Of a stretch of DNA of 51,903 bases, positions 1 to 9,571 are shown piece by piece. Made by a program: the position numbers and the translations under genes. Under the pieces are notes generated by a model. It ran no database searches. It saw only the letters and a program-made list of their open reading frames with translations, and was not told where the DNA came from. Each line of letters begins with the position of its first letter. Position 1 is the first letter of the stretch. Source of the DNA: Akkermansia muciniphila (GTDB lineage Bacteria > Verrucomicrobiota > Verrucomicrobiia > Verrucomicrobiales > Akkermansiaceae); the NCBI GenBank assembly GCA_945883695.1, contig CAMCYK010000012.1, positions 1-51,903 on the forward strand. Direction: 5' to 3'.

Positions 1-1
1 T

Positions 2-2485
2 CCGGAGGATTTCGAAGTATTTCTCGTCAATGGCCCCCAACGGGTCGCCCTCTCGGCGCTATCGTCCGTGCCGGCGATCTCCGATCACACCTATGAGAAT
101 TCAATGCCGGTTGCCATCAACAACCGCGGGGCCATCATCGGCTGGGCCAACTCCGGGAATTCCCTCTATCTCCTCACCCTGAACCAAGACCGGGATGGTG
201 ACGGGATGTCGAACGACTGGGAAACTTTTCATGGACTCGACCCGGACGACCCATCGGACGCGCTCGACGACCCGGACGGCGACGGCGCCAACAATCTGGC
301 CGAGTTTCGCCTTGGCTCCGCACCGACCTCGACCGGCTATCGGTTGGCGCTCGACAGCGATGGGGACGGTCTCCCGGATGCATGGGAACGGAAGATGTTC
401 GGCACCCTGTCGGCCAACCCGGCCGGCGACAACGACGGCGATGGCCTGGACAATTGGGAGGAATGGGTGATCGGCTCGGATCCGCATCTGTCGGATAGCG
501 ATGGCGATGGGTGGGATGACTTCGAGGAGTTCTTCATCCGCGGAACCGATCCATCCAATGCGGACACGGATGGCGACGGGATTCCAGACCTCGCAGAGAA
601 CCTTGCCGGGTCAGATCCAAAGGATCCTGTTAGTCGTCCACGGCTTCCTCCGTACCTTAGGGTTGAAGTCAAGACGGTGACCCACAGCGAGTTGATCCCG
701 GACGAGTTCGTCACCCCGGAATTCTACTATTGGGCAGTGCATGTGCCGCTCGATTCCACCTACAACCAAGGTTTTTCGAGTGCGCTGTTCGACTTGTCAT
801 TGGCCGACAGGAAAAACGACGGGATGGATCAATCTCCGTTGAAGAACACGCGGCTCGTAAGCGACTATCCAGGCACAGAAGACTATAGCTTCTCCGTCCT
901 CCTAATTACCACGATCCACGGGAACGGAGACCCGCAGGTGTTGAATGTGGAGATGAAGGAATTCATGATCTCCGCCGGACAGAAGGTGAGCAACGAGATC
1001 GCCACGGAAGCCGAGCAGGAAGGCCTTGTTTACCTCCGGCCGGTGGAGTTAGCGCCAGAAGTCCTCGCGGTCAACTCGGATTTCGGCGAAGGCCGCATCG
1101 ATCCTGCGACGGGATATGCGATCCCGGATTGCGACGACATGCCGGGCGTGGATCAGAAGACCGGATCTGGAAATACACAGATCGCTCTGGATGCCAGCCG
1201 TGCCCATCTTGACGGCTTGTTTGCCAACGACGAGAAAGTCACCGACGACCTGAATCAGGGATGGTTTGGAGTGAATCCGAGTCTCATGGAATCCGACTTC
1301 TGGGACGGAGGCACCGTCACCATCCGGAAGCTCGACAAAATCGACGTGGACACTGGATACAAGGAGAGCGGGCAGGTGCGCTTCTATGCGAAATGGAGCG
1401 ATGACGACTACTACGGAATCAGCCCCTACGACTTCGACACCCTGCAGCCGGTCAATCTCGTTTCGGCAGGTGTGAACAAGAGACCGGGAGAAGGAGTCTA
1501 TGGATCGACTTCGACCATTCCCAACGACGCGGAGTTCTGGATGGAGAGCGTGCGCCCCGGAAAGATCACTTTGGAATGGAGACTCCAGAAAGGGGACATC
1601 GACGTAAGCTACGAGCAAACCTTCAAAATATGCACAGAGCAATCTAAAGAACAATGGTTTGAGCATCTAAGATACATGATAAAGCTCCAAACTGTAGATG
1701 ATCCCACAGGTTCTAGCTTAGTTTTTGGATTAGGTTATTCACATGGTGGTCAAGTAGATGTTTTTGCCACGACTACCTCCGCAGCGGGCTATGGAACGAA
1801 TGTCGAAAGGGCTTCTGAATACTATGACTTTTATGAGCAATCGTGGAATCAAAACAATAATCTCGGTTGGTCAGGGTTAGCCAAGGTTGTAGGGGCTCAA
1901 GTGATCAGTGGTATTAATGATGCTCAGTGGGGGATAGTAGGTCAACTCGGTTTCGTTAACGTTAGCGGGTGGTTAGCCGGATTTGACCTAGACGACATTA
2001 AGGAATTTCAACAAGAGCTATTGAAAGGGGGTGAGGCGATATTTAAAGATATCGCTTGGCAACATCACGCCTACTTAGCGAGTGGGATCTGGGCTTTGGA
2101 ATTTGTTCATAAAAACCAAGATGGAGGTGCAAATCCTGAAATTCCAGATGAGGTGTTATCGGGTTGGAAATTGATTGATGAAGGCAGCGAAGCAGCAGAC
2201 GCATCTAAAATTTTGAACGGAAGTATACGCATTGCTGATTATGAGAAAAATGCGGTTATCGTTAACACGTATACAAGGTTACACTCGATCGGAAGTGGTC
2301 CATTGGTCAATGCGATGTCCTCTCTGGCGGTGAGTCCCGTGCAAGGCGGAGATCATTTCAGAGACGTGGTGGGGTTGGGTGCTCAGCTATCGAATACAGC
2401 CCAACGCTGGACCTGGGTGACGGCTGTTTGCCTGGCTTTGGAAATCCAGGAAAAAAGGGTGTATTGCAGGCGTGGGAGTCCTTGA
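2..2485 (+). CDS. Secreted TSP3-repeat, polymorphic-toxin-like protein (5' partial, probably frameshifted near its end)
   Basis: The reading frame is open from the window's left edge, so the true start lies outside. Early in the visible part are several Asp-rich calcium loops of the thrombospondin type 3 kind (for example DRDGDGMSNDWE and DSDGDGLPDAWE, about 190-600). These are usually found in large exported proteins. Beta-rich sequence follows to about 1620. There the base composition turns clearly AT-rich and the protein becomes more helical, as expected of an exchangeable C-terminal effector module. In this frame the end is an unconvincing basic tail with a stop at 2485. The neighbouring frame from about 2400 reads on more naturally to 2640 and overlaps the next gene. 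I infer a one-base frameshift or sequencing error near 2380-2430. The toxin role is inferred from architecture and context; no catalytic motif was recognised. Confidence 0.65.
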   Translation, partial: PEDFEVFLVNGPQRVALSALSSVPAISDHTYENSMPVAINNRGAIIGWANSGNSLYLLTLNQDRDGDGMSNDWETFHGLDPDDPSDALDDPDGDGANNLAEFRLGSAPTSTGYRLALDSDGDGLPDAWERKMFGTLSANPAGDNDGDGLDNWEEWVIGSDPHLSDSDGDGWDDFEEFFIRGTDPSNADTDGDGIPDLAENLAGSDPKDPVSRPRLPPYLRVEVKTVTHSELIPDEFVTPEFYYWAVHVPLDSTYNQGFSSALFDLSLADRKNDGMDQSPLKNTRLVSDYPGTEDYSFSVLLITTIHGNGDPQVLNVEMKEFMISAGQKVSNEIATEAEQEGLVYLRPVELAPEVLAVNSDFGEGRIDPATGYAIPDCDDMPGVDQKTGSGNTQIALDASRAHLDGLFANDEKVTDDLNQGWFGVNPSLMESDFWDGGTVTIRKLDKIDVDTGYKESGQVRFYAKWSDDDYYGISPYDFDTLQPVNLVSAGVNKRPGEGVYGSTSTIPNDAEFWMESVRPGKITLEWRLQKGDIDVSYEQTFKICTEQSKEQWFEHLRYMIKLQTVDDPTGSSLVFGLGYSHGGQVDVFATTTSAAGYGTNVERASEYYDFYEQSWNQNNNLGWSGLAKVVGAQVISGINDAQWGIVGQLGFVNVSGWLAGFDLDDIKEFQQELLKGGEAIFKDIAWQHHAYLASGIWALEFVHKNQDGGANPEIPDEVLSGWKLIDEGSEAADASKILNGSIRIADYEKNAVIVNTYTRLHSIGSGPLVNAMSSLAVSPVQGGDHFRDVVGLGAQLSNTAQRWTWVTAVCLALEIQEKRVYCRRGSP

Positions 2486-2640
2486 CACAATCTCAGAAGG
2501 ATGGATTCGCGAATGAAAACCTTAGGGTAGGAGCAAGACGTTTCTCGGTACCATGGATCTTAACAACTGTTGAATCCCCTTTTCTCCCCGATCTTGATAT
2601 TCAAGTTTGGGATCATCTGGATCAACCTGGAAAGCAATGA
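2401..2640 (+). other. Displaced C-terminus of the upstream TSP3 protein (frame 1 continuation)
   Basis: Frame 1 is open here and reads as an ordinary soluble protein end, including GFGNPGKKGVLQAWESL and later LDIQVWDHLDQPGKQ. Its TGA (2638-2640) overlaps the ATG of the next gene (2637-2639) in an ATGA arrangement typical of translational coupling. Frame 2, used by the rest of the upstream gene, gives a Trp/Cys/Arg-rich tail instead. The simplest explanation is that one base is missing around 2380-2430 and that the gene originally ended at 2640. It could also be a genuine inactivating mutation. Confidence 0.5.
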
Positions 2641-3311
2641 TCATGAAATGGGAAGTTCACGCGGTTTTGTTCTTGAATTTTTCTGCTGTGTTGTGTGCCG
2701 AGAGTGCAAAGCAAAATAGCAATGATAACACTCAGTGGTGGAACGGTGAACATCATTACAAGATTCAGCTTCATGATGCGCTCACGCTTCAGGATTGCCT
2801 CGATGCTGGAATCCGCCCAAGGCATGTGCCTGCGATGGGAGGCTATACACTTCATTTTCAAGCCAAATCATTCCAACTCATTCTTCCAAATGGTGGGGTA
2901 GTACGTAGCGAGAATGGCTACGGCCGGTTAACCGTCACTAAAGATTACCAAGTGACTACAGTGGCATTTTATGAAGAGGCGTTTGTTGATTTCGAGCGGT
3001 GTAGAGAAAGGTTATCGCAGTCGAATCAAGCTTACGGTGGAAGCAGAACAGATGCTGAGATTGATAATTTTCTCGGTTCAGTGCGGGCTGCGGAAGGACA
3101 CTGGACAGGAGAAGGATTCAGTGTCGGTAAAACGAGCAAAGAAAATTCCAAAAACAAGTATTGGAGCAGTTCACTTCTCGCGCAGAATCAGGGAACGCAG
3201 GAACTTCCATTTCGGTTTAATCGGGAATTCTCTTTCTTGGGCGCAAAATCTTCAAACGTAAGTGTACGTCGTAAGATTGGCGGAGGATCAAAATTAAAAG
3301 GGATCATGTAA
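2637..3311 (+). CDS. Small exported protein, possible immunity partner of the upstream toxin-like gene
   Basis: The gene encodes 224 residues. Its start is an ATG that overlaps the TGA closing frame 1 of the preceding gene. The N-terminus (MIMKWEVHAVLFLNFSAVLCAE) looks like a signal peptide, so the mature protein would work outside the cytoplasm. The body is mixed alpha/beta and I recognise no family. It is AT-rich, like the C-terminal module of the upstream gene and unlike the GC-rich STAND gene that follows. The overlap, shared composition and large-then-small order resemble a toxin/immunity pair. That role is inference; it may be an unrelated hypothetical protein. Confidence 0.55.
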   Translation: MIMKWEVHAVLFLNFSAVLCAESAKQNSNDNTQWWNGEHHYKIQLHDALTLQDCLDAGIRPRHVPAMGGYTLHFQAKSFQLILPNGGVVRSENGYGRLTVTKDYQVTTVAFYEEAFVDFERCRERLSQSNQAYGGSRTDAEIDNFLGSVRAAEGHWTGEGFSVGKTSKENSKNKYWSSSLLAQNQGTQELPFRFNREFSFLGAKSSNVSVRRKIGGGSKLKGIM

Positions 3312-3737
3312 ATGGGGTCATCCCCGGTTCGGACCGAGGACATCGGTAACAAACTGACCGGGGACATCGGTTACACTTCATGCTGGGCGGGTGCCCTGGA
3401 ATAAAGTGTTACCAATAAATAGAAAGCCAGGCATTGAGTCGAGTCATAAGGCGCATAAGCTGTTGGTCATTAGGGATCAAAAGAGCCCTGGGGACGCCAT
3501 ATTTCGGAGCGGAAGGGGCTGCCTCGGGGGGCAGAATCCCGGCGGATCAACACCGCTACCGGGCCTACCGGAAAGGCGGGCGGCAAGATGCGGACGCCAC
3601 TTTTCTGAGCGGTGGTGCGCCGGTGCGGTTTTGCGGCCGGCGGGATCAGAGGACGGGTGATTTGAATCCGGCCCGGGTGAAATTCCCCGATTTCCCGGTT
3701 CGGATTCGGGGCTCCGGCGGTTTTTACTGGGTGCGGG
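3312..3737. other. Intergenic region between the toxin-like island and the STAND gene
   Basis: I see no convincing gene here. The left end holds the duplicated 19-mer described separately. Composition changes from AT-rich to GC-rich at about 3480, which marks the right edge of the AT-rich island. The right half is presumably the promoter and leader of the STAND gene, but no clear -35/-10 pair stands out. Confidence 0.5.
3332..3374. repeat. Tandem 19-mer pair resembling a transposon end
   Basis: GACCGAGGACATCGGTAAC (3332-3350) and GACCGGGGACATCGGTTAC (3356-3374) are 24 bases apart and differ at two positions. Repeated GTTACCGATGTCC-type motifs are found at the ends of some DDE-transposase elements, where they bind transposase. 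No transposase gene is nearby, so this could be a solo remnant. The transposon link is from memory and weak. Confidence 0.35.
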
Positions 3738-6700
3738 ATGCACACCCTCACCCTTTTCGTCCGCTCCACCGGCGACGTTCGCGATGAACGTCTGGCGGTC
3801 GGAAGGGTCGTGGAGAAATTGCAGGCCCGCCATTGGCGCTGGCTCCGGCTGGAGATGGTTCCGGCTGACCTCGCGGCCGCCCCGGTGGCCGTGTCCGGCA
3901 ACGCGGACCCGCTCCGCCCGGCGGATTGCGATCTTTTCGTCGGCATCCTCGGGTCGCGCCTCGACCCGCCGGCCGCGCCGCCCGCGCGGGGGAGGGAGGG
4001 CGCGCGGGGCATCGAGCACGAACTGGAAGAAGCGGCGCGGGCCGGCGGGGAGGGGAAGCCCGGGCTGCTGATCTACCGCCGGACCGGCGGGGCGGCCGGC
4101 GGCGGGAGCCGCGGGTCCGGCGACGAACTTGGGCGGAAACCCGAAGAATTCTGCGAGCGCTTCTTTTCCAACCGCGACTCCGGTCCCCGCCGCGAGTTCG
4201 TTCCGTTCGCGACGACCGACGAGTTCGCCGCACGCTTCGAGCGGGATCTCGAAGCCCGGATCCGCCGCGAGAGGGAACGCCACCCGGAGCTCGCCGACGC
4301 CGTTTTGACGCCGCTGGCTGGCCCGCCGTATCCGGGCGACGCCGTGCTGGACTATGAAGACGCGCCGCGGTTCTTCGGCCGCGACCGGCCGATCGCCGAA
4401 GCTCTCGCGCAGTTGAAGCGGAACCAAGCCGCCGGCCACGGCTTCCTGCTGATCTACGGCGCGCCCGGCTGCGGGAAATCCTCGCTGGCGCGCGCCGGCC
4501 TGGCCCCGCGGCTGACGGCCGACGGCTACCTGCCGGACGCCGGTGCCTGGTGCGGGACCACCGTGCGGCCATCGGAGAATGGCGCCCGGCCGCTGGAAAC
4601 CTTGGCCCGCGCGCTGGTCGGCGCGCTGCCCGAACTCCAAAAACTCCGCGACACCTCGGGGGCCCCGCCCGCCCACGCCGCCCGGACCTCCACAGGCAAG
4701 AAAGGTCGCAAAGCGAAAGCCACCGCCGCCCCCGCGCCTGCGGCCGGGCCGGTCTGGGACGGCCCCCGGCTGGCGCACGCGCTGGAGACGCCGGAGCAGC
4801 GGGTTTTCGCCATCGCCGCGATCGTGGCGGCGCTCGACCGCCTCAGCTCGGCCAAACCCGCGCACTTCCTGCTGCTGGTCGACCCGCTCGATGACTGCTT
4901 CACCGCCCGCGAGATCGGCCTGGAGACCCGCGACGTCTTTTTCGAGGTCCTCGCCGCGTTCGCCGCCTCCCGCCGGATCTGGGTGGTCGCGACGCTGGAC
5001 AGCAGCCTGTTCCCGCGGGTCGCCGAGCACCCCGGCTTGTTCCATCTGGTCCGCCACGACGGCGGCTTTTTCCTCGGTGCGCCGGAGGTCCCGGACCTGC
5101 GCGCCCCCATCCGCGGTCCGGCGCTGGCCGCGGGCTTGGAATTCGAAGTCGATCCGGAAAGCGGCCGCGAGCTTTCGGAGCACATCCTCGCGGACGCCGT
5201 GGCCACCCGCGGCGCGCTGCCCTGGCTGGCCAAGACGCTCGACGAACTCTACCCGCGGCGCGATGGCAAGGTGCTCACCCGGGTCGCCTACCAGGCCCTC
5301 GCCGGCTCCGCCCGCCCGGCCGACGGGCTGCCGCCCGGCGACCAGGAGCCCGCCGCCATCCGCCGCCGCGAGCGGCGCCTCCTGCGCGGCTTCCAAGCGG
5401 CCGCCGTCGTGCTCGCCGCCGCGGGGATCGCGACCGCCCTGCTCGGCCAGCGCCGGCAGGCGGACTTTGCCGCCGCCGCGGAAATCCGGTCGCGCCAGGC
5501 CGCCGCCGACACCCGCCACGCCCGTGCCGCCGCGTCCCTCGATGCCGGCGCGGCCCGGCTGGCCGGCGGCGCGCCCGACGAGGCCCTGCCGTTCCTGATC
5601 GACGCCTTGGAAAACGACCCGCGGCAGCTCGACGCGCAAGCGCTGCTGGTCGCCACCCTGCGCCGCGTCGCCTGGCATTTCCCGATCGCCGAGCTCGCCC
5701 ATCCGCTGCCGGTGAGCCAGCTCGCGTTCGGCGACGACGAAGCCACGCTGTTCACCGCGACCGATGCCGGCGGGGATGGCTTCAGCACCACCCTGCGCTG
5801 GCATTTGCCGGACGCCTCGATCCAGGCGGTGGGAGTGCCGGCAACCCAAGGCCCGACCCACGCGCTGAGCTTGGCACCGGGCGGCCGGCGGGTCCTGGTC
5901 CAACGCGGCGACGGCCCCTCGCGCGCCACTTTCCTCTGCGACGCGGAATCCCTCCAGCCGCTCAAGGTGCTGCCGGTCGCCACCGACCTTCCCGCCGCCT
6001 GCCTCGCCTGGTCGCGGGAAGGCGCGCTGCTCGCCTACCCGACCGGCACGGGCAAGGCGCGGCACTGGGTCATCGCCGACGCCGCCAGCGGCGAGACCAT
6101 CCGCCACTCCGGGCCGGTTGGCGATCCTCTGGCCGCCCAGCTCGACCGCCAGCGGCTGCGCGCGATCCATCGCGACGGGACCGTGGTCGACCTGCCGCTG
6201 TCCTCCGCGCTGCCGGAACGGCGGGCCAGCGCGAGCACGGCCGGGCCGATCCTCGAAGCCGCTCTGAATCACGACGGCAGCGAATTTCTCGCCCGCGTGA
6301 TTTTATCCGAGGGGGGCACGACGCGCCGCTTCTTCGCGGTGATCGACACCGGGACCGAGTTCGCGCTTGGAATCGAGGCCGCCGGAACTTCGCCGCGCGC
6401 CTCGTGGCTCGATGCGCCCCCGTTGCGCGATGCCGCCGGCCCGCGGGTCGGCCCGCGGCTGCCGGCGACTTACGCGATCGACGGCGACACGGTCCATTTC
6501 ACCGACGCGGCCGGCGGCGACCCGCTCGTCGGCGCGCCGTTGCAGCTCGATGGGGCGGTGACCTCGGTCGCTTTCCAAGGGTCGCTGCTCGCCGCCGCCA
6601 CCACGTCCGGCCGGCTGAGCGTCCACCGGCTCTTGCCGCGGCCGGACGAGCCGCTGAAACACGGCGGCGCGGCCAGCGTGGCGGACGCCGAGGGATGGAC

Positions 6701-9503
6701 GCTCTTCAGGACGCTGGGCGGCGGCTCCCGGCTCGAATCGCGCGATCACGAGCTCCGCCTGGTCCCCGCGGACGGCGAAGCGGTCCCGCTGCGGCTGCCC
6801 GAGGACTGGGTGAATGTCACCGCCGCCGCCTTGTCGCCGGACGGCCGCCGGCTGGTCATGGCCGGAGTCGACTGGCGGAACCGCGACGCGGTGCCATCGG
6901 GCCTGGTGATCGCCGACGCAGGCAGCGGCCGGCCGGTTTCCGGGGTGGAACCGCTCGATGCCTGCGGGCGCATCGTCTTCCTGGAAGACGGTCAGCGAAT
7001 CGCCGTGACCGGGCGCCCCGGGGTGCGGATTTTCGATCTGACAAGCGACCTTTTCCAGACCGTCGCCACCCTGCCGGTGGCCGGCGCGAGCGACCTGTTC
7101 GCCCTGCCCGGCGGGGCGCGCCTGGCGGTTGCCGGAGGAAATCAGGTCAGCCTGTTCGACCTCGCCGGTTTTTCCCGGATCGCCACGCTGCCCGGGCACC
7201 GCGGCACCACGGCGAGCGGCGGGCCGCGGAGCGACAGCGCGTGGGCGCTCGATCCGCGGCGGGGCGACTGGCTCGCCTTCGCCGGGGAGGGCGTGCTGAA
7301 TGTCTGGTCCACCCGCGGCGGCCACCGCCTGCTGGGCGACCTGGCGGTGGCGGCGGGTCCGCTGTCGCTGAGCTTCACCGATGAGAAAGGAATCCGCGGC
7401 CTGCGACTCGCCGGGGCCAGCGAGGGCTTCATTCCGCTGGCGAAGCTCGATGGGCTCGAGCCGGCGGAATTGGCCGGGCTGCGCGCCGCGGCCCGTGCTT
7501 TCGCCGGCACCGGCCTGGCGGCGGACGGCCGCACGGTGGTCCGCCTCCCGCCCGCCGAGCGCCGGGCCGCGCTGGCCGGCGAAAGCACCGGCTTGCCCGG
7601 CCTGTTCGACGCGCGGCCCGCCCACCAGGCCATGCTCGCATCGCCTGCCGTCGCGAGCGGTGCGCTCACGTGGCTGCCGCTGTGGGAACGCCTCGCCGCG
7701 ATGCCCGAAGTCGATCCGTCCCGCCTCATCGAGCGGGCCGCCGGCTTGGGCGAGCACCCGTGGTTCCAGCAGTACTTGCACGGGGAGATCGCGCGCGCCG
7801 ATCACCGGCTGGCGCTGGCTTGGAAAGGCGAACGGGATCCGGCGGCACCCGACACCGGGAAAGTCCCCGCCGCCGACCCGGGGCTCGGCCGGCTCCATCA
7901 GCTCGCCGGCGATCCCGCGGGGGTCGTCGAGCTCAAGCGTGCCGCCTGGCTGGCCGCCCGCACCGCACCGAAGCGCCTGGCGACCCTCCTCGCGGACCCG
8001 GAAAACTTGAAGGATCTGCCCGGGATCGACCCCGAAAAAGTCCGTGCCCTCGACCCCGCGGCGCTCGAGGCGCTCCGCGCCGCCCGCCACGAAAGCCAGC
8101 CCGACCATTGGTCGGTCCGGCTGCTCGACGATCACGCCGGCCGCGCGGAAGCGATGGCGCGGCTCGATGCCTCGGTCGAGGCGACCGGCAAGCGCTACGA
8201 GGCCGCTCCCTCGCCGGCGTTGGCGATCGACCATGCCGAGGCGCTGGCCTGGCGGGGCGAGTCGGCCGCCGCGGCGGAATTCCTGGCCGGCAAGGTGCCC
8301 GCCGACGCCGTGCTCACCTTGCGGCAGGCGCATGTTTTGCTCTCGTTCGGGCTGGACGAGCAGGTTCCCCAGGCCCTCGACCAGGCCCTCGACGCCCGGC
8401 AATCGCCGTGGCTGTGGAAGCAGTGGTTGCAGGTCCGGCGGGCCGCCGGCGATCCGCTGGCACCGCTCGCCGCGCGGGTGATGACGGCGGTCGACGGCCG
8501 CGGGCCGGCGGCGGTCGAGGCGCTCCGCGTTGCGCTGCTCGAGCGGGACGCCGAGGCCATCGCCGCCTGCCTGCGGACGATCAAGGGCTTGCCGGAATCG
8601 CTGGGCGTCTATGCCACCGGGGCGCTCCTGTGGGCGCAGGACGAGAAGGCGAAGGCCTTCGCGCTGTGGCCGGACCGCTTCCCCGACCTGCGCGCCGAAG
8701 TGGCCGCCGGCGACTGGCGGGGCTGGGAGGCGGCCCTGCCGGAAAACCGCGACGGCAGCCTGTTCGCCGCCATGGAACGGGAGCTCGCCACCCTCGTCGC
8801 CAGTCCGGAAGCCAGCCTCGACGACCAGCGAGCGCTCGCCACCCGCCTGCTGGAGCCCGCCACGACCGCGACTTTCGGCATCAAGCGGGTCCGCGAGGCG
8901 ATGGTCACTTGCGCGCTGGCTCTCGCCTCCGACCCGGACTCCGCGCCGCTGGTCGGCCCGATGCTCGACCGCGCCCGCCTCGCCGGCGCCCCGAATTCCG
9001 CCTGCCTGCGGATCGAAGCGCGGATGTCCATGGCCGAGGGCAACTTCACCGCCGCCTATTCGCGCTGGCTCCAGTTGATCGATGCCGCCGACGCCGAAAT
9101 CCTCGCCAGCGACTACCTCGAGGCCGCTGCCTGCGTGATCGAGGACCTGCAGGACGCCGCGGCGATCGAACTCCTGCTGCGCGGCAAAACGAAGTTTCCC
9201 GAGGATTCCACCTTTGCCTTCGACAGCGCCTGGCTGCTGTTGACCACCGCCCACCCCGAGGAGGCGGGCATTCTGTTGGATCACGGCTTCGCCATCCCGT
9301 TCACGGAGGAACAGCATCAGACCGCCCTCGCCATGCTGCTTTGCGCCGCCGAGCAGACCGGCCGGGTCGAGCGCGCCGACCAGGCGTTTCAGGATTTGTT
9401 CGAGATCAGCGACGACTGGGGTGACGAGGAGTCGATCCGCTCCCTCGAATGGCCGGAAGCGCTCACGGAAAACCTGTTGTCCGTCGCGGAGAGGAACCGC
9501 TGA
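3738..9503 (+). CDS. Giant STAND NTPase with DUF4062-like N-terminus, beta-propeller-like middle and helical-repeat C-terminus
   Basis: The protein has 1921 residues. Residues 1-150 resemble DUF4062: an FVRSTGDVRDERLAV opening, a CDLFVGILGSRL strand, an IEHELEEA helix and a KPGLLIYR strand. Such domains occur as effector or sensor modules in front of STAND NTPases. A Walker A motif GAPGCGKS lies at 241-248 and a Walker B-like strand LLLVDPLDD around D382. A hydrophobic stretch at about 552-571 (AAAVVLAAAGIATALLG) could be a membrane helix. A TPR-like helical segment follows, then beta-strand repeats of WD40/propeller type (about 640-1240) and a long helical solenoid to the end. This is the layout of bacterial NLR-like signalling ATPases: sensor repeats, an NTPase switch and an N-terminal effector. 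Antiphage defence is plausible, but the gene stands alone and that is inference. Confidence 0.75.
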   Translation: MHTLTLFVRSTGDVRDERLAVGRVVEKLQARHWRWLRLEMVPADLAAAPVAVSGNADPLRPADCDLFVGILGSRLDPPAAPPARGREGARGIEHELEEAARAGGEGKPGLLIYRRTGGAAGGGSRGSGDELGRKPEEFCERFFSNRDSGPRREFVPFATTDEFAARFERDLEARIRRERERHPELADAVLTPLAGPPYPGDAVLDYEDAPRFFGRDRPIAEALAQLKRNQAAGHGFLLIYGAPGCGKSSLARAGLAPRLTADGYLPDAGAWCGTTVRPSENGARPLETLARALVGALPELQKLRDTSGAPPAHAARTSTGKKGRKAKATAAPAPAAGPVWDGPRLAHALETPEQRVFAIAAIVAALDRLSSAKPAHFLLLVDPLDDCFTAREIGLETRDVFFEVLAAFAASRRIWVVATLDSSLFPRVAEHPGLFHLVRHDGGFFLGAPEVPDLRAPIRGPALAAGLEFEVDPESGRELSEHILADAVATRGALPWLAKTLDELYPRRDGKVLTRVAYQALAGSARPADGLPPGDQEPAAIRRRERRLLRGFQAAAVVLAAAGIATALLGQRRQADFAAAAEIRSRQAAADTRHARAAASLDAGAARLAGGAPDEALPFLIDALENDPRQLDAQALLVATLRRVAWHFPIAELAHPLPVSQLAFGDDEATLFTATDAGGDGFSTTLRWHLPDASIQAVGVPATQGPTHALSLAPGGRRVLVQRGDGPSRATFLCDAESLQPLKVLPVATDLPAACLAWSREGALLAYPTGTGKARHWVIADAASGETIRHSGPVGDPLAAQLDRQRLRAIHRDGTVVDLPLSSALPERRASASTAGPILEAALNHDGSEFLARVILSEGGTTRRFFAVIDTGTEFALGIEAAGTSPRASWLDAPPLRDAAGPRVGPRLPATYAIDGDTVHFTDAAGGDPLVGAPLQLDGAVTSVAFQGSLLAAATTSGRLSVHRLLPRPDEPLKHGGAASVADAEGWTLFRTLGGGSRLESRDHELRLVPADGEAVPLRLPEDWVNVTAAALSPDGRRLVMAGVDWRNRDAVPSGLVIADAGSGRPVSGVEPLDACGRIVFLEDGQRIAVTGRPGVRIFDLTSDLFQTVATLPVAGASDLFALPGGARLAVAGGNQVSLFDLAGFSRIATLPGHRGTTASGGPRSDSAWALDPRRGDWLAFAGEGVLNVWSTRGGHRLLGDLAVAAGPLSLSFTDEKGIRGLRLAGASEGFIPLAKLDGLEPAELAGLRAAARAFAGTGLAADGRTVVRLPPAERRAALAGESTGLPGLFDARPAHQAMLASPAVASGALTWLPLWERLAAMPEVDPSRLIERAAGLGEHPWFQQYLHGEIARADHRLALAWKGERDPAAPDTGKVPAADPGLGRLHQLAGDPAGVVELKRAAWLAARTAPKRLATLLADPENLKDLPGIDPEKVRALDPAALEALRAARHESQPDHWSVRLLDDHAGRAEAMARLDASVEATGKRYEAAPSPALAIDHAEALAWRGESAAAAEFLAGKVPADAVLTLRQAHVLLSFGLDEQVPQALDQALDARQSPWLWKQWLQVRRAAGDPLAPLAARVMTAVDGRGPAAVEALRVALLERDAEAIAACLRTIKGLPESLGVYATGALLWAQDEKAKAFALWPDRFPDLRAEVAAGDWRGWEAALPENRDGSLFAAMERELATLVASPEASLDDQRALATRLLEPATTATFGIKRVREAMVTCALALASDPDSAPLVGPMLDRARLAGAPNSACLRIEARMSMAEGNFTAAYSRWLQLIDAADAEILASDYLEAAACVIEDLQDAAAIELLLRGKTKFPEDSTFAFDSAWLLLTTAHPEEAGILLDHGFAIPFTEEQHQTALAMLLCAAEQTGRVERADQAFQDLFEISDDWGDEESIRSLEWPEALTENLLSVAERNR

Positions 9504-9571
9504 GCGTTCGAACGAGCGGAATCCGTGACTCCGGGCTGGAAAAATCCGCGCTTTCCCCGAGTATTCCGCCG

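Noticed and set aside
3477..6272. Very long minus-strand open frames opposite the STAND gene (3477-6272 and 6303-9317)
   Set aside because: They are Gly/Arg/Ala-rich frames created by high GC at codon third positions of the plus-strand gene; they show no motifs, while the plus frame has clear domains.
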